The translations under genes and the position numbers were made by a program. A DNA stretch of 64,000 nt from Marinomonas alcarazii (lineage in GTDB: Bacteria; Pseudomonadota; Gammaproteobacteria; Pseudomonadales; Marinomonadaceae), in contig NZ_QKLW01000005.1 of NCBI RefSeq assembly GCF_003208215.1, positions 186,001 through 250,000 on the forward strand. The letters are read 5' to 3'. The notes under the pieces were generated by a model. The model made no database searches and was not told where the DNA came from. It saw only the letters and a list, made by a program, of their open reading frames with translations. How positions within the stretch are numbered: position 1 is the stretch's first letter; every line of letters starts with the position of its first letter. Below, in pieces: positions 56,350-64,000 of this stretch.

Positions 56350-57615
56350 ATGAACCTTACCGACTTAAAACAGAAATCAGTACACGAACTTTTAGACATC
56401 GCAGCAGAAATGGGCCTAGACAACATGGCTCGCTCCCGTAAGCAAGATGTTATTTTCTCAATCCTTAAGCGCCATGCGAAAGGTGGGGAAGATATTTACG
56501 GCGACGGTATCTTAGAGATTCTTCAAGATGGCTTTGGCTTCCTACGTTCACCTGACAGCTCATACCTAGCGGGTCCTGACGATATTTATGTGTCGCCAAG
56601 CCAAATTAGACGATTCAACCTTCGTACTGGCGACACCATCGCTGGTAAGATTCGTCCTCCGAAAGATGGCGAGCGTTATTTTGCTTTATTGAAAGTGAAT
56701 GAAATCAACTTTGATAAGCCTGAAAGCGTACGTAACAAAATTCTTTTTGAAAACTTAACACCTCTTTTCCCTGACGAGCGTTTATTGATGGAAGCTGGCA
56801 ACGGCTCTACAGAAGACGTTACCTCTCGTATCATTGACCTTGTTGCTCCAATGGGTAAAGGTCAGCGTGCTCTAGTAGTTTCTCCGCCAAAAGCGGGTAA
56901 GACGTTCATGCTACAAAACATCGCTAATGCGATCACACGTAACAACCCAGAATGTCATTTGATCGTGTTGCTTATCGACGAACGTCCTGAAGAAGTAACC
57001 GAAATGTCTCGTACTGTTCGTGGTGAAGTTGTTGCCTCTACCTTTGATGAGCCACCAGCGCGTCACGTACAAGTTGCTGAAATGGTAATCGAAAAAGCAA
57101 AACGCCTTGTAGAACATAAACGTGACGTGGTTATCCTATTGGATTCCATCACTCGTTTAGCACGTGCTTACAACACAGTCATCCCTTCCTCTGGTAAAGT
57201 ACTAACTGGTGGTGTGGATGCCAACGCATTAGAACGTCCAAAACGTTTCTTTGGTGCGGCACGTAATATCGAAGAAGGCGGCAGCTTAACTATCATCGCA
57301 ACAGCGCTTGTGGATACAGGCTCTAAAATGGATGAAGTTATCTTTGAAGAATTTAAAGGTACAGGTAACTCCGAATTGCACCTTGACCGTAAGATTGCAG
57401 AAAAACGTACTTTCCCTGCGATCAACATTCGTCGTTCAGGTACTCGTCGCGAAGACCTACTTACTTCAGAAGACGAACTGCAGCGCATGTGGATTCTACG
57501 TAAATTATTGAATCCTATGGAAGATGTGGCAGCGACAGAATTCCTTATCGATCGACTAAAAGTAACTCAGACAAATGACGAGTTCTTTGAGTCAATGAAA
57601 GGCAAAAACAAATAA
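56350..57615 (+). CDS. rho: transcription termination factor Rho
   Basis: Rho is the hexameric RNA helicase that terminates transcription. The 421-residue protein has the N-terminal RNA-binding domain ('[26 protein letters not shown]'-type cold-shock fold), Walker A '[12 protein letters not shown]', Walker B '[13 protein letters not shown]' and the '[23 protein letters not shown]' region with the Q/R loops. The length and sequence are canonical. Confidence 0.98.
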   Translation: MNLTDLKQKSVHELLDIAAEMGLDNMARSRKQDVIFSILKRHAKGGEDIYGDGILEILQDGFGFLRSPDSSYLAGPDDIYVSPSQIRRFNLRTGDTIAGKIRPPKDGERYFALLKVNEINFDKPESVRNKILFENLTPLFPDERLLMEAGNGSTEDVTSRIIDLVAPMGKGQRALVVSPPKAGKTFMLQNIANAITRNNPECHLIVLLIDERPEEVTEMSRTVRGEVVASTFDEPPARHVQVAEMVIEKAKRLVEHKRDVVILLDSITRLARAYNTVIPSSGKVLTGGVDANALERPKRFFGAARNIEEGGSLTIIATALVDTGSKMDEVIFEEFKGTGNSELHLDRKIAEKRTFPAINIRRSGTRREDLLTSEDELQRMWILRKLLNPMEDVAATEFLIDRLKVTQTNDEFFESMKGKNK

Positions 57616-57678
57616 GCAGACTTTCTGATAGCAGAAAAGTCTGCCATAAAAAACCACTTCCTGAAGTGGTTTTTTTTT
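57616..57678 (+). terminator. rho terminator (two hairpins)
   Basis: GCAGACTTT/AAAGTCTGC (57616-57644) is followed by AAACCACTTC/GAAGTGGTTT (57651-57672) and a T-run. The second is the likely terminator. Confidence 0.85.
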
Positions 57679-57761
57679 ACTTACACAATAAACATGATGC
57701 ATTATCAATGTTTGCTTGCTTTCCGCATCTAAGGGAAGTGCAACCTATTGGAGTAGTTTAA

Positions 57762-58490
57762 ATGAAAGAGATTACCGCGACGGTTAACGCTGTCGAATTA
57801 ATCAACCAGAATGTTTACCAGATCACTTTAAAAGTAGACGATTTTACTTTTGAAGCAGGTCAATACTTGATGGTCGTGCTACCAACAGGGGAACAAGTAC
57901 CTTACTCTATCGGCAGCGCTCCTCATGAACTCCCTTACTTGACCCTATACATCTTGGTTTCTGATGCTGGTTCACTTGCTCAGAAAGTGGTTGAGTATTT
58001 TCAGTCAAACAGCAGTGCAACCATCAAAGCACCCGGCGGAGACTGTCACCTTGCCAATGGCATTTTGGATTCGAACCCAGAACACATTCTGTTGATTGCT
58101 GGCGGCACAGGCTTCGCACAAATTAAAAGCCTGTACACGGATTTAGTCGAAAAGAACTTCACTGGTAACGTTTCTTTCTACTGGGGCTTACGCACCCAGC
58201 AAGATGTATTCGCAAAAGAATGGCTAGAAGAAGCACATAAATACTCGCCGTTTTCATTAGATGTCATCGTCAATGAAGCTGATGAGCAGTGGCATGGCCG
58301 CACAGGTTGGTTATACGAAGCTATTTTGGAAGATCATCCAGACTTAAGCAAAAGTGCCGCCTTCATCAGTGGTTCCGTTGGAATGGTATATGGAACCCTT
58401 GATCAGCTAGAGCTAAAAGGCATCAACAAAGACGCCTGCTTTTCTGACGTTTTTGCTTATGCACCACATCCTGATAAGCCAAAACTTTAA
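57762..58490 (+). CDS. fre: NAD(P)H-flavin reductase-like oxidoreductase (Fre/LuxG type)
   Basis: The 242-residue protein has the ferredoxin-NADP reductase fold without an iron-sulfur domain. The flavin motif 'VPYSIGSAP' lies at about 46-54, and the NAD(P)-binding 'HILLIAGGTGFAQIKSLY' at about 107-125. It ends with 'DVFAYAP', as in Fre and LuxG. Such enzymes reduce free flavin with NAD(P)H. GGAG precedes the ATG. It stands alone between rho and the YfcL-family gene. Confidence 0.85.
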   Translation: MKEITATVNAVELINQNVYQITLKVDDFTFEAGQYLMVVLPTGEQVPYSIGSAPHELPYLTLYILVSDAGSLAQKVVEYFQSNSSATIKAPGGDCHLANGILDSNPEHILLIAGGTGFAQIKSLYTDLVEKNFTGNVSFYWGLRTQQDVFAKEWLEEAHKYSPFSLDVIVNEADEQWHGRTGWLYEAILEDHPDLSKSAAFISGSVGMVYGTLDQLELKGINKDACFSDVFAYAPHPDKPKL

Positions 58491-58513
58491 AAGATTAAGC
58501 GAATTAATCACAC

Positions 58514-58556
58514 AAAAAAGAGAGGCAATGTTTCATCATTGCCTCTCTTTTTTTAT
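58514..58556. terminator. bidirectional terminator
   Basis: AAAAGAGAGGCAATG pairs with CATTGCCTCTCTTTT around TTTCAT, with A/T runs on both sides. It separates the convergent fre-like and YfcL-family genes. Confidence 0.9.
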
Positions 58557-58588
58557 GCTCTAAACGTCTTAAATAAATGAACGTCTAA

Positions 58589-58879
58589 TTAAGCAACCGT
58601 GGAATGAACCTGTCCCCACAATGCTTTAATACTGTCTTGGTCAGTGTCAGAAACCCCTTCTGCTTCTAGCGTTTCTTGCAATATTTCCGTGAAAGCACTA
58701 TCAAACTCTTCCTGTCCTTCGCCTTCAACACTGCTGTGCAGCCCCAAAAGCCCTAGAAGATACGCGCAGTAAAACAGCTGATCGCCCTCTTCTGCATGGT
58801 GCTCCATATCTCGTAATCTATCGCACAATTGGTCTGCACGTTCAGCAAAGGTCATTGTCATATTCGGTCTCACATTCAT
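58589..58879 (-). CDS. YfcL-family small protein
   Basis: The 96-residue acidic, helical protein resembles E. coli YfcL in length and in the pattern 'DDELFYCAYLLGLLGL'-like middle and 'DQDSIKALWGQV' near the end. Family function is unknown. Start choice is uncertain: ATG 58879 gives the longest form, but an ATG six codons later has a better GAGACCG-like site upstream. Confidence 0.6.
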   Translation of the reverse strand: MNVRPNMTMTFAERADQLCDRLRDMEHHAEEGDQLFYCAYLLGLLGLHSSVEGEGQEEFDSAFTEILQETLEAEGVSDTDQDSIKALWGQVHSTVA

Positions 58880-58942
58880 TTTTAATATCTGTTTTTAAAA
58901 CCTCTGCACAGCAAGCATGCAATGATCTCAATTATAAAATAC

Positions 58943-58970
58943 AAAAAAGCTGGGTAAGTCCCAGCTTTTT
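58943..58970. terminator. rho-independent terminator of mqo
   Basis: AAAAAGCTGGG pairs with CCCAGCTTTTT around TAAGT, with T-rich sequence following on the minus strand. It lies just past the mqo stop. Confidence 0.85.
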
Positions 58971-58994
58971 GAAGATGCATTATACCTAGTTCTA

Positions 58995-60473
58995 TTAAGG
59001 CTTTAAGTTCAGCGTCTCTAGTGTATTCGCACGTATAGAAAGAAGCAGATCCGTGTTTTCTACCAATGATTGCCCATAAGAAGGCACCATTTCTTTCATT
59101 TTTGCTTGCCAATCATCGGACTTAACGCGATCAACAAAACAACGCTCTAGAATACCGATCATAGTATTGACCGTTGTTGAAGCACCAGGAGAAGCGCCCA
59201 GCAATGCTGCAAGAGAGCCGTCTTCTGTGGTAATGGCTTCCGTACCAAACTCAAGCTTACCGCCACCAGAAGCATCTTTCTTAATGATTTGAACACGTTG
59301 CCCTGCGTAAGCAAGTTCCCAATCTTCATCTTTCGCATCAGGAAAAAATTGACGCAATGAACGACAGCGATCTTTATGAGATTGCATTACTTCGCTAATC
59401 AAGTAACGAGTAAGGTCCATGTTGTTCTTACCAACACTTAGCATCGGCTTAATGTTGTCAAAGCGAACACTTTTCGGCAGATCAAAGAAAGAACCTGTTT
59501 TCAAAAATTTTGTCGTAAAACCAGCAAATGGTCCGAACAAGATCGCTTTTTTGCCATCAATAATTCGCGTATCCAAATGAGGAACAGACATTGGCGGCGC
59601 ACCGATTGGCGCAGCGCCATAAACCTTAGCAAAATGCTGCTCGACTAATTCAGGCTTTTCACATACCAGCCACTGGCCACTTACAGGGAAGCCGCCATAG
59701 CCTTTGCTTTCTTTTACTTCTGCTTTTTGCAGCAAAGGTAAGGCTCCACCACCAGCACCTAAGAAAACGAATTTTGCGTCGATAACTTTACGGGAACCAT
59801 TTTGTTCTACCGTGACTTCCCATCGTCCATCGGCACGTTTTTTCAGAGTGCTTACTTCGCAATTCAACTCTAGATCAAAGCCATCTAGGGTTTCTAAATG
59901 CTTGCTCATATTACGAGCGATCGCACCGAAGTTAACGTCAGAACCATGCTCAATTCGTGTTGCAGCAAGGGGTTCACTGTCATCACGATTGTTCATGATA
60001 AGAGGCATCCACTCTTTCATTTTTTCGCGATCTTCCGTGTATTGCATTTCTTTGAAAGCAGGATGTGCGCTCATAGCCGCATGACGCGCTTTTAGCATTT
60101 TGACGTTACGCTCGCCCCATACAAAACTTTGGTGCGGCACACGATGGATAAATTCTTGTGGTGCTGGCATCAGCCCTTGCTTAACAAGATAAGACCAAAA
60201 TTGAAGGCTGACTTCAAAAGCAGCATTAATGTTAACCGCTTTATCGATATTGACTGAACCGTCCGCATTTTCAGACGTATAATTTAGCTCACAATACGCA
60301 GCATGGCCCGTTCCAGCATTGTTCCAGCCATCTGTACTTTCTTGTGCAACGCTGCCTAAACGCTCAACCATTAACATGGTCATGCTAGGGTCTAGTTGCT
60401 TTAGTAACACTCCTAAGGTGGTGCTCATCGCACCGGCCCCGACTAGTAAAACGTCTACAGAATTTGAGGTCAT
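58995..60473 (-). CDS. mqo: malate:quinone oxidoreductase
   Basis: Mqo is a membrane-associated FAD enzyme that oxidises malate to oxaloacetate with quinone as acceptor. From ATG 60473 it has 492 residues, opening 'SVDVLLVGAGAMSTTLGVLL' with the FAD motif and containing 'VAQESTDGWNNAGTGHAAYCELNYT', highly typical of Mqo. An upstream TTG/ATG would extend it by eight codons without a ribosome-binding site. Confidence 0.96.
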   Translation of the reverse strand: MTSNSVDVLLVGAGAMSTTLGVLLKQLDPSMTMLMVERLGSVAQESTDGWNNAGTGHAAYCELNYTSENADGSVNIDKAVNINAAFEVSLQFWSYLVKQGLMPAPQEFIHRVPHQSFVWGERNVKMLKARHAAMSAHPAFKEMQYTEDREKMKEWMPLIMNNRDDSEPLAATRIEHGSDVNFGAIARNMSKHLETLDGFDLELNCEVSTLKKRADGRWEVTVEQNGSRKVIDAKFVFLGAGGGALPLLQKAEVKESKGYGGFPVSGQWLVCEKPELVEQHFAKVYGAAPIGAPPMSVPHLDTRIIDGKKAILFGPFAGFTTKFLKTGSFFDLPKSVRFDNIKPMLSVGKNNMDLTRYLISEVMQSHKDRCRSLRQFFPDAKDEDWELAYAGQRVQIIKKDASGGGKLEFGTEAITTEDGSLAALLGASPGASTTVNTMIGILERCFVDRVKSDDWQAKMKEMVPSYGQSLVENTDLLLSIRANTLETLNLKP

Positions 60474-60885
60474 ATGATTTCGCCGTGTCATAGCCAATAA
60501 TGAATTTGAGAGTGATGCAGAAGGAGGCTTTTGGCCAGCAGCAAGTATGTAAAATAATCTACGTTTGCTTTCTCCACACTCTCTTCAGAACGCCTTTGCT
60601 CGTTCGCTGAACATTAAAAATAAACAACGTATAAGGGATTCTGAGCAGGTGTAAGTCAATTATACGGATTTTAAAAACAATGTCTTGAGACCTTAGTATA
60701 AGAATGTATTTATATTCACATTTCAAATAACAAGATTGGCGACATTTTGTTGACTTTAGCTGCAAGAAGGTCGATGTTAACGACATTAAGAAAAAACATG
60801 CTTTGATTATGCTGCTATATTGAATTATCAATATTCAACATAAGTATACTAAATCCTCTTATTTTCTAACTTGAGGAGTATGAAG
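60474..60885. promoter_or_regulatory. 412-bp divergent region, mqo / CBS protein
   Basis: It is AT-rich and holds the promoters of mqo and the CBS-domain gene. A small inverted repeat, TTGAA/TTCAA (60820-60838), lies near the CBS gene. A 90-codon frame on the minus strand here has no protein-like features and is not called. Confidence 0.35.
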
Positions 60886-61293
60886 ATGAAAGCAAAAGAT
60901 ATTATGGTGCAGAAGGTTATCTGTGTCGATATGGACGAACGCTTGCCTCAAGTAAGACACATAATGGAAACAAATGGCTTCCACCACCTTCCTGTAACAG
61001 ATAATGGCAAACTGGTTGGCATTATCTCAGACCGAGATTTGTTACGTCTTATCAGCCCTTTTATAGATAGCGTTTCAGAGCAAGCAAGAGACCTAGACAC
61101 CCTAAACAGGGCCGCTCACCAAGTCATGACTCGTCAACCTATTACTGTAAAAGCAGAAACACCAGTGGAAGAAATTGTTGCTTGGCTAAAGCGAGTCGAC
61201 ATTTCTTGTCTCCCCGTTACCGACGATGAAGGCTACGTGATAGGCATTATTTCGTGGCGCGACCTTGTCAGTCACGCCACGTATAAAGATTAA
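60886..61293 (+). CDS. two-CBS-domain protein
   Basis: The protein of about 135 residues is a tandem CBS pair (residues ~3-60 and ~78-133). Each half has the motif 'G(I)ISDRDLLRL / GIISWRDLV', and each is preceded by 'HHLPVTDNGKLVG' or 'SCLPVTDDEGYV'. CBS pairs bind adenine nucleotides and usually regulate a partner. It is a stand-alone gene whose target is unknown. I start at ATG 60886, seven bases after AGGAG. It overlaps hslO by four bases, convergent. Confidence 0.85.
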   Translation: MKAKDIMVQKVICVDMDERLPQVRHIMETNGFHHLPVTDNGKLVGIISDRDLLRLISPFIDSVSEQARDLDTLNRAAHQVMTRQPITVKAETPVEEIVAWLKRVDISCLPVTDDEGYVIGIISWRDLVSHATYKD

Positions 61294-62165
61294 TGCGTTT
61301 GCCCTTGATCGCCTAAGGAGTCAATTAAATCGTCTTCTGTGAACTCATATTTTTCCGCACAGAACTGGCAATCGACTTTCACGCTACCTTGCTCGATGAG
61401 AAGCTCACGAATCTCTTCTGCACCCAGTGACATAACCGCATCCAAAGTACGCTGACGAGAACACGAACAACCAAACTGCATTACCTTAGTGTCGTATAGG
61501 CGAACTTCTTCTTCGTGGTATAGACGATGCAATAGCTCACTGGTTTCAAGACCAAGCAATTCGTCTTCTTTTACAGTAGAGGCTAAGTGTGTCAAACGAT
61601 CCCAGGCATCTTCATCGCCTTCTTTCGCTTGTTCTGCTGGCAAACGTTGCAAAAATAAACCACCACATTGTGCGCCGTTCGCTGCAAGCCAAACTCGGCT
61701 TGGCAACTGCTCAGATTGAGAAAAGTACTGTTCAAGACACTCAGACAAACTATCGCCAATAATTTCAACAATACCTTGATAGCGCTGCCCATTACGTGGC
61801 TGGATAGTAATGGCCAAATAACCGCCCTTTAATACCTCTTGTAAAGAGATCACTTCTGGTACTTCTTGGCTGTCATCCCACTGCGCGATGCCACGCAGGT
61901 TTTGATGCTCATCACACTCAGTCATCAAGGTCGACAAAAAGCCATGGCCCTTTGCTTGAATAGATAACACACCGTCTATTTTGACAATGTCTCTTAATAA
62001 AGCGATTGCCGCGACAAACTCGCCAAGGAGTTTTTCCAGCGACAGTGGGTACGCTTTACGTTTAATAATTTCTTGGTACGCGTCATTCAGCAACACTCGC
62101 TCACCACGGACATTACTATTATCAAAGGAAAAACGCTGTATTTCGTTTATGGTTACATTATTCAC
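61290..62165 (-). CDS. hslO: redox-regulated chaperone Hsp33
   Basis: Hsp33 is a holdase activated when four zinc-bound cysteines oxidise. The 291-residue protein ends with that switch: 'FGCSCSRQRTLDAVM' (CxC), then 'VDCQFCAEKYEFTEDDL' (CxxC). The N-terminal domain holds 'LSIQAKGHGFLSTLMTECD', typical of the family. The start is a GTG at 62165 with AAGGTG before it. Confidence 0.96.
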   Translation of the reverse strand: MNNVTINEIQRFSFDNSNVRGERVLLNDAYQEIIKRKAYPLSLEKLLGEFVAAIALLRDIVKIDGVLSIQAKGHGFLSTLMTECDEHQNLRGIAQWDDSQEVPEVISLQEVLKGGYLAITIQPRNGQRYQGIVEIIGDSLSECLEQYFSQSEQLPSRVWLAANGAQCGGLFLQRLPAEQAKEGDEDAWDRLTHLASTVKEDELLGLETSELLHRLYHEEEVRLYDTKVMQFGCSCSRQRTLDAVMSLGAEEIRELLIEQGSVKVDCQFCAEKYEFTEDDLIDSLGDQGQTH

Positions 62166-62412
62166 AAGTTACACCTTGATCAGACTAAATAAGCCCAACC
62201 TAAAAAGTTCAAATTAATATTGCTTCTATTTTACCCTTGAGACGATCAATCATCCACTTTAAACAGTGTATAAACTGGGAATATGCACGCTTGCTATTTC
62301 GTTTAGTCTGGCAGCACTCTAAAATGTTAGGCATTGTACTTTATTATTGAAAAACCGATTAAAACGGCCAACGTCACTTCTCATTAATCGAGATAAGAGA
62401 TTTCTAGTTTTT

Positions 62413-64000
62413 ATGATCCAATTTACTGAAGTTAGTTTACAGCGCGGTACTCAGTTCCTCCTTGAAGAAGCCGACCTCACCATTTTTGAAGGTCAAAAAG
62501 TTGGCCTCATTGGGGCCAATGGCGCAGGTAAATCCTCTTTATTTGCCATGATCAAAGGCGAGTTACACGCAGACACTGGCGAAGTAGTGTTACCCGGCCA
62601 ACGCCGTATCGCCTTTATGGCGCAAGAAGTAGAAGAAACACAGCGCAGTGCGTTGGATTATTGCCTAGATGGCGACGACAAACTCAGAGAAATTGAAAAC
62701 AACATTGCGAAAGCACAGGCGAGCGGAGACGATCACGCCCACGCAAGCTGGCTAGGCGAATACGAAAATGCTCACGGTTACACAGCACAATCGCGTGGTG
62801 AAACACTGTTGCAAGGTCTAGGCTTCAAAATGTCGGACATGCAAAGACCAGTATCAGACTTCTCTGGTGGTTGGCGCATTCGTCTTAACCTTGCCAAAGC
62901 CTTGATGTGTCCATCTGACGTCCTCTTACTCGACGAACCAACCAACCACTTGGATTTGGATGCGGTCATGTGGCTGGAAAACTGGCTGCGCCAATACCCA
63001 GGCACTTTACTATTGATCTCCCATGATAGAGATTTCTTAGATGGCATTTGTAGCCACATTGTTCACCTTTATCAAAAACAACTGGTGCTCTATAAAGGAA
63101 ACTATTCCGACTACGAACGTCAACGTGCCGAGCATCTTGCGCAACAACAAGCCAACTATGAGAAACAACAAGAGAAGCGTGCGCATTTACAGCAATATGT
63201 TGACCGCTTCCGTTATAAAGCCGATAAAGCCAAACAAGCCCAAAGTCGCTTAAAAATGCTTGAGAAGATGGAGATTATCGGCCCTGCTCATATCGACTCG
63301 CAATTTGAATTTTCAATTCCTGTCGCCGAGAAAACATCTCAGCTATTAGTTAATTTGTCTCAAGCTGATTTAGGCTACACATCAGAGTCTGGTGAAAAAA
63401 CGGTTCAGCTTGGAAATACCAACTTTGCTCTTCGAGATGGGCAGCGTATTGGTTTGCTCGGTCCGAATGGTGCGGGTAAATCAACGCTCATCAAATCCAT
63501 TGTGGGCGAAATCGGCATTTTGGGCGGTGATCGTATTTTAGGAGAAAACCTGAAAATCGGTTATTTCTCACAGCATCAACTCAGCGCGCTGGACTTAGAA
63601 GCTTCGCCATTACTGCACATTCAAAGGCTCACTCCAAAAGTACTAGAAAGTGATATTCGTCGCTATCTTGGAGGTTTTGGCTTTATTGGCGACGATGCTC
63701 TGCGTGCGGTAAAAGGCTTCTCTGGTGGTGAAAAGGCACGTCTGGCCTTAGCGCTTATTTCTTGGACCAAACCCAACTTATTAGTACTCGATGAGCCAAC
63801 TAACCATTTGGACATCGAAATGCGCCAAGCATTAACGGAAGCCTTGCAAGAATTCCCAGGCTCTATTTTGCTGGTTTCCCACGATCGTCACCTTCTTAAT
63901 AGTACGGTTGATGAGTTTTACCTTGTGGCAGATCATCAAATCCAAGCATTCGATGGCGACTTACCCACTTACCATGCATGGTTACAAGCACGACAAGCCA
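62413..64000 (+). CDS. ABC-F family ATPase, YheS-like (cut by window end)
   Basis: At least 529 residues are present and the frame is open to the end of the window. It is a soluble protein with two ABC domains. The first has Walker A 'GANGAGKSSLF' and signature 'FSGGWRIRLNLAKAL' with 'LLLDEPTNHLD'. The linker is charged and helical (about 240-280). The second has Walker A 'GPNGAGKSTLIKS' and 'FSGGEKARLALAL'. ABC-F proteins act on ribosomes; the YheS subgroup is likely, but EttA/Uup cannot be excluded without the C-terminus. No membrane domain is present. Confidence 0.92.
   Translation, partial: MIQFTEVSLQRGTQFLLEEADLTIFEGQKVGLIGANGAGKSSLFAMIKGELHADTGEVVLPGQRRIAFMAQEVEETQRSALDYCLDGDDKLREIENNIAKAQASGDDHAHASWLGEYENAHGYTAQSRGETLLQGLGFKMSDMQRPVSDFSGGWRIRLNLAKALMCPSDVLLLDEPTNHLDLDAVMWLENWLRQYPGTLLLISHDRDFLDGICSHIVHLYQKQLVLYKGNYSDYERQRAEHLAQQQANYEKQQEKRAHLQQYVDRFRYKADKAKQAQSRLKMLEKMEIIGPAHIDSQFEFSIPVAEKTSQLLVNLSQADLGYTSESGEKTVQLGNTNFALRDGQRIGLLGPNGAGKSTLIKSIVGEIGILGGDRILGENLKIGYFSQHQLSALDLEASPLLHIQRLTPKVLESDIRRYLGGFGFIGDDALRAVKGFSGGEKARLALALISWTKPNLLVLDEPTNHLDIEMRQALTEALQEFPGSILLVSHDRHLLNSTVDEFYLVADHQIQAFDGDLPTYHAWLQARQA

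Noticed and set aside
60559-60831. 90-codon minus-strand ORF upstream of mqo
   Set aside because: The composition is typical of AT-rich noncoding DNA and there is no ribosome-binding site.

Overview
The window looks like a chromosomal segment of a marine gammaproteobacterium of the Oceanospirillales, most like Marinomonas. This is inferred from gene content: a fused mrpAB antiporter operon, a long-form GAPDH, glycine-betaine-type Rieske dioxygenase, malate:quinone oxidoreductase, and a tmRNA with the gammaproteobacterial tag ANDENYALAA. It is moderately AT-rich, and most intergenic gaps end in clear rho-independent terminators.

Left part (1-27.6 kb). A truncated LysR gene and a soluble PAS-PAS chemotaxis receptor precede an operon for the protocatechuate 4,5-cleavage (or gallate) pathway: ligJ, a galC/ligK-type aldolase, galD, ligI, ligA and ligB, all on the minus strand. 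A TRAP transporter (dctP, dctQ, dctM) diverges from it and probably imports the aromatic acid. Then come a peroxiredoxin, a membrane chemoreceptor, a MocR-type regulator, PilZ and DUF501 proteins, and a glycerol regulon (glpK, glpR, glpD) with putative GlpR operators. A TSUP permease, a GcvA-like LysR regulator and a long GAPDH gene follow. Between the LysR gene and gap lies a well-formed candidate small RNA of about 175 nt with repeated C-rich hairpin loops.

Middle part (27.6-42 kb). The heat-shock operon grpE-dnaK-dnaJ has visible sigma-32 promoters and diverges from recN. Next are fur, bamE, ratA-rnfH behind an NSS transporter, smpB and ssrA (tmRNA). Just past the ssrA 3' end is a decayed genomic island: a frameshifted tyrosine integrase, two AT-rich genes for unknown membrane proteins, and a broken antitoxin-like gene. 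A lipoprotein and a Yip1-family protein follow.

Right part (42-64 kb). A complete Mrp Na+/H+ antiporter operon (AB fusion, C, D, E, F, G) converges on an ammonium transporter fused to PAS-GGDEF-EAL domains. Next is a stand-alone 675-residue protein with FtsZ/tubulin nucleotide-binding loops, which I consider the most interesting gene here. It diverges from a small unknown gene. The remainder is housekeeping: ppx, rho, a flavin-reductase-like gene, a YfcL-family gene, mqo, a CBS-domain protein, hslO, and an ABC-F ATPase cut by the window end.

The least explained items are the tubulin-like GTPase (51606-53633), the C-rich-loop RNA (22410-22585), the Amt-GGDEF-EAL fusion (48297-51353) and the ssrA island cargo. 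All assignments rest on reading the sequence and on family knowledge; no searches were run.
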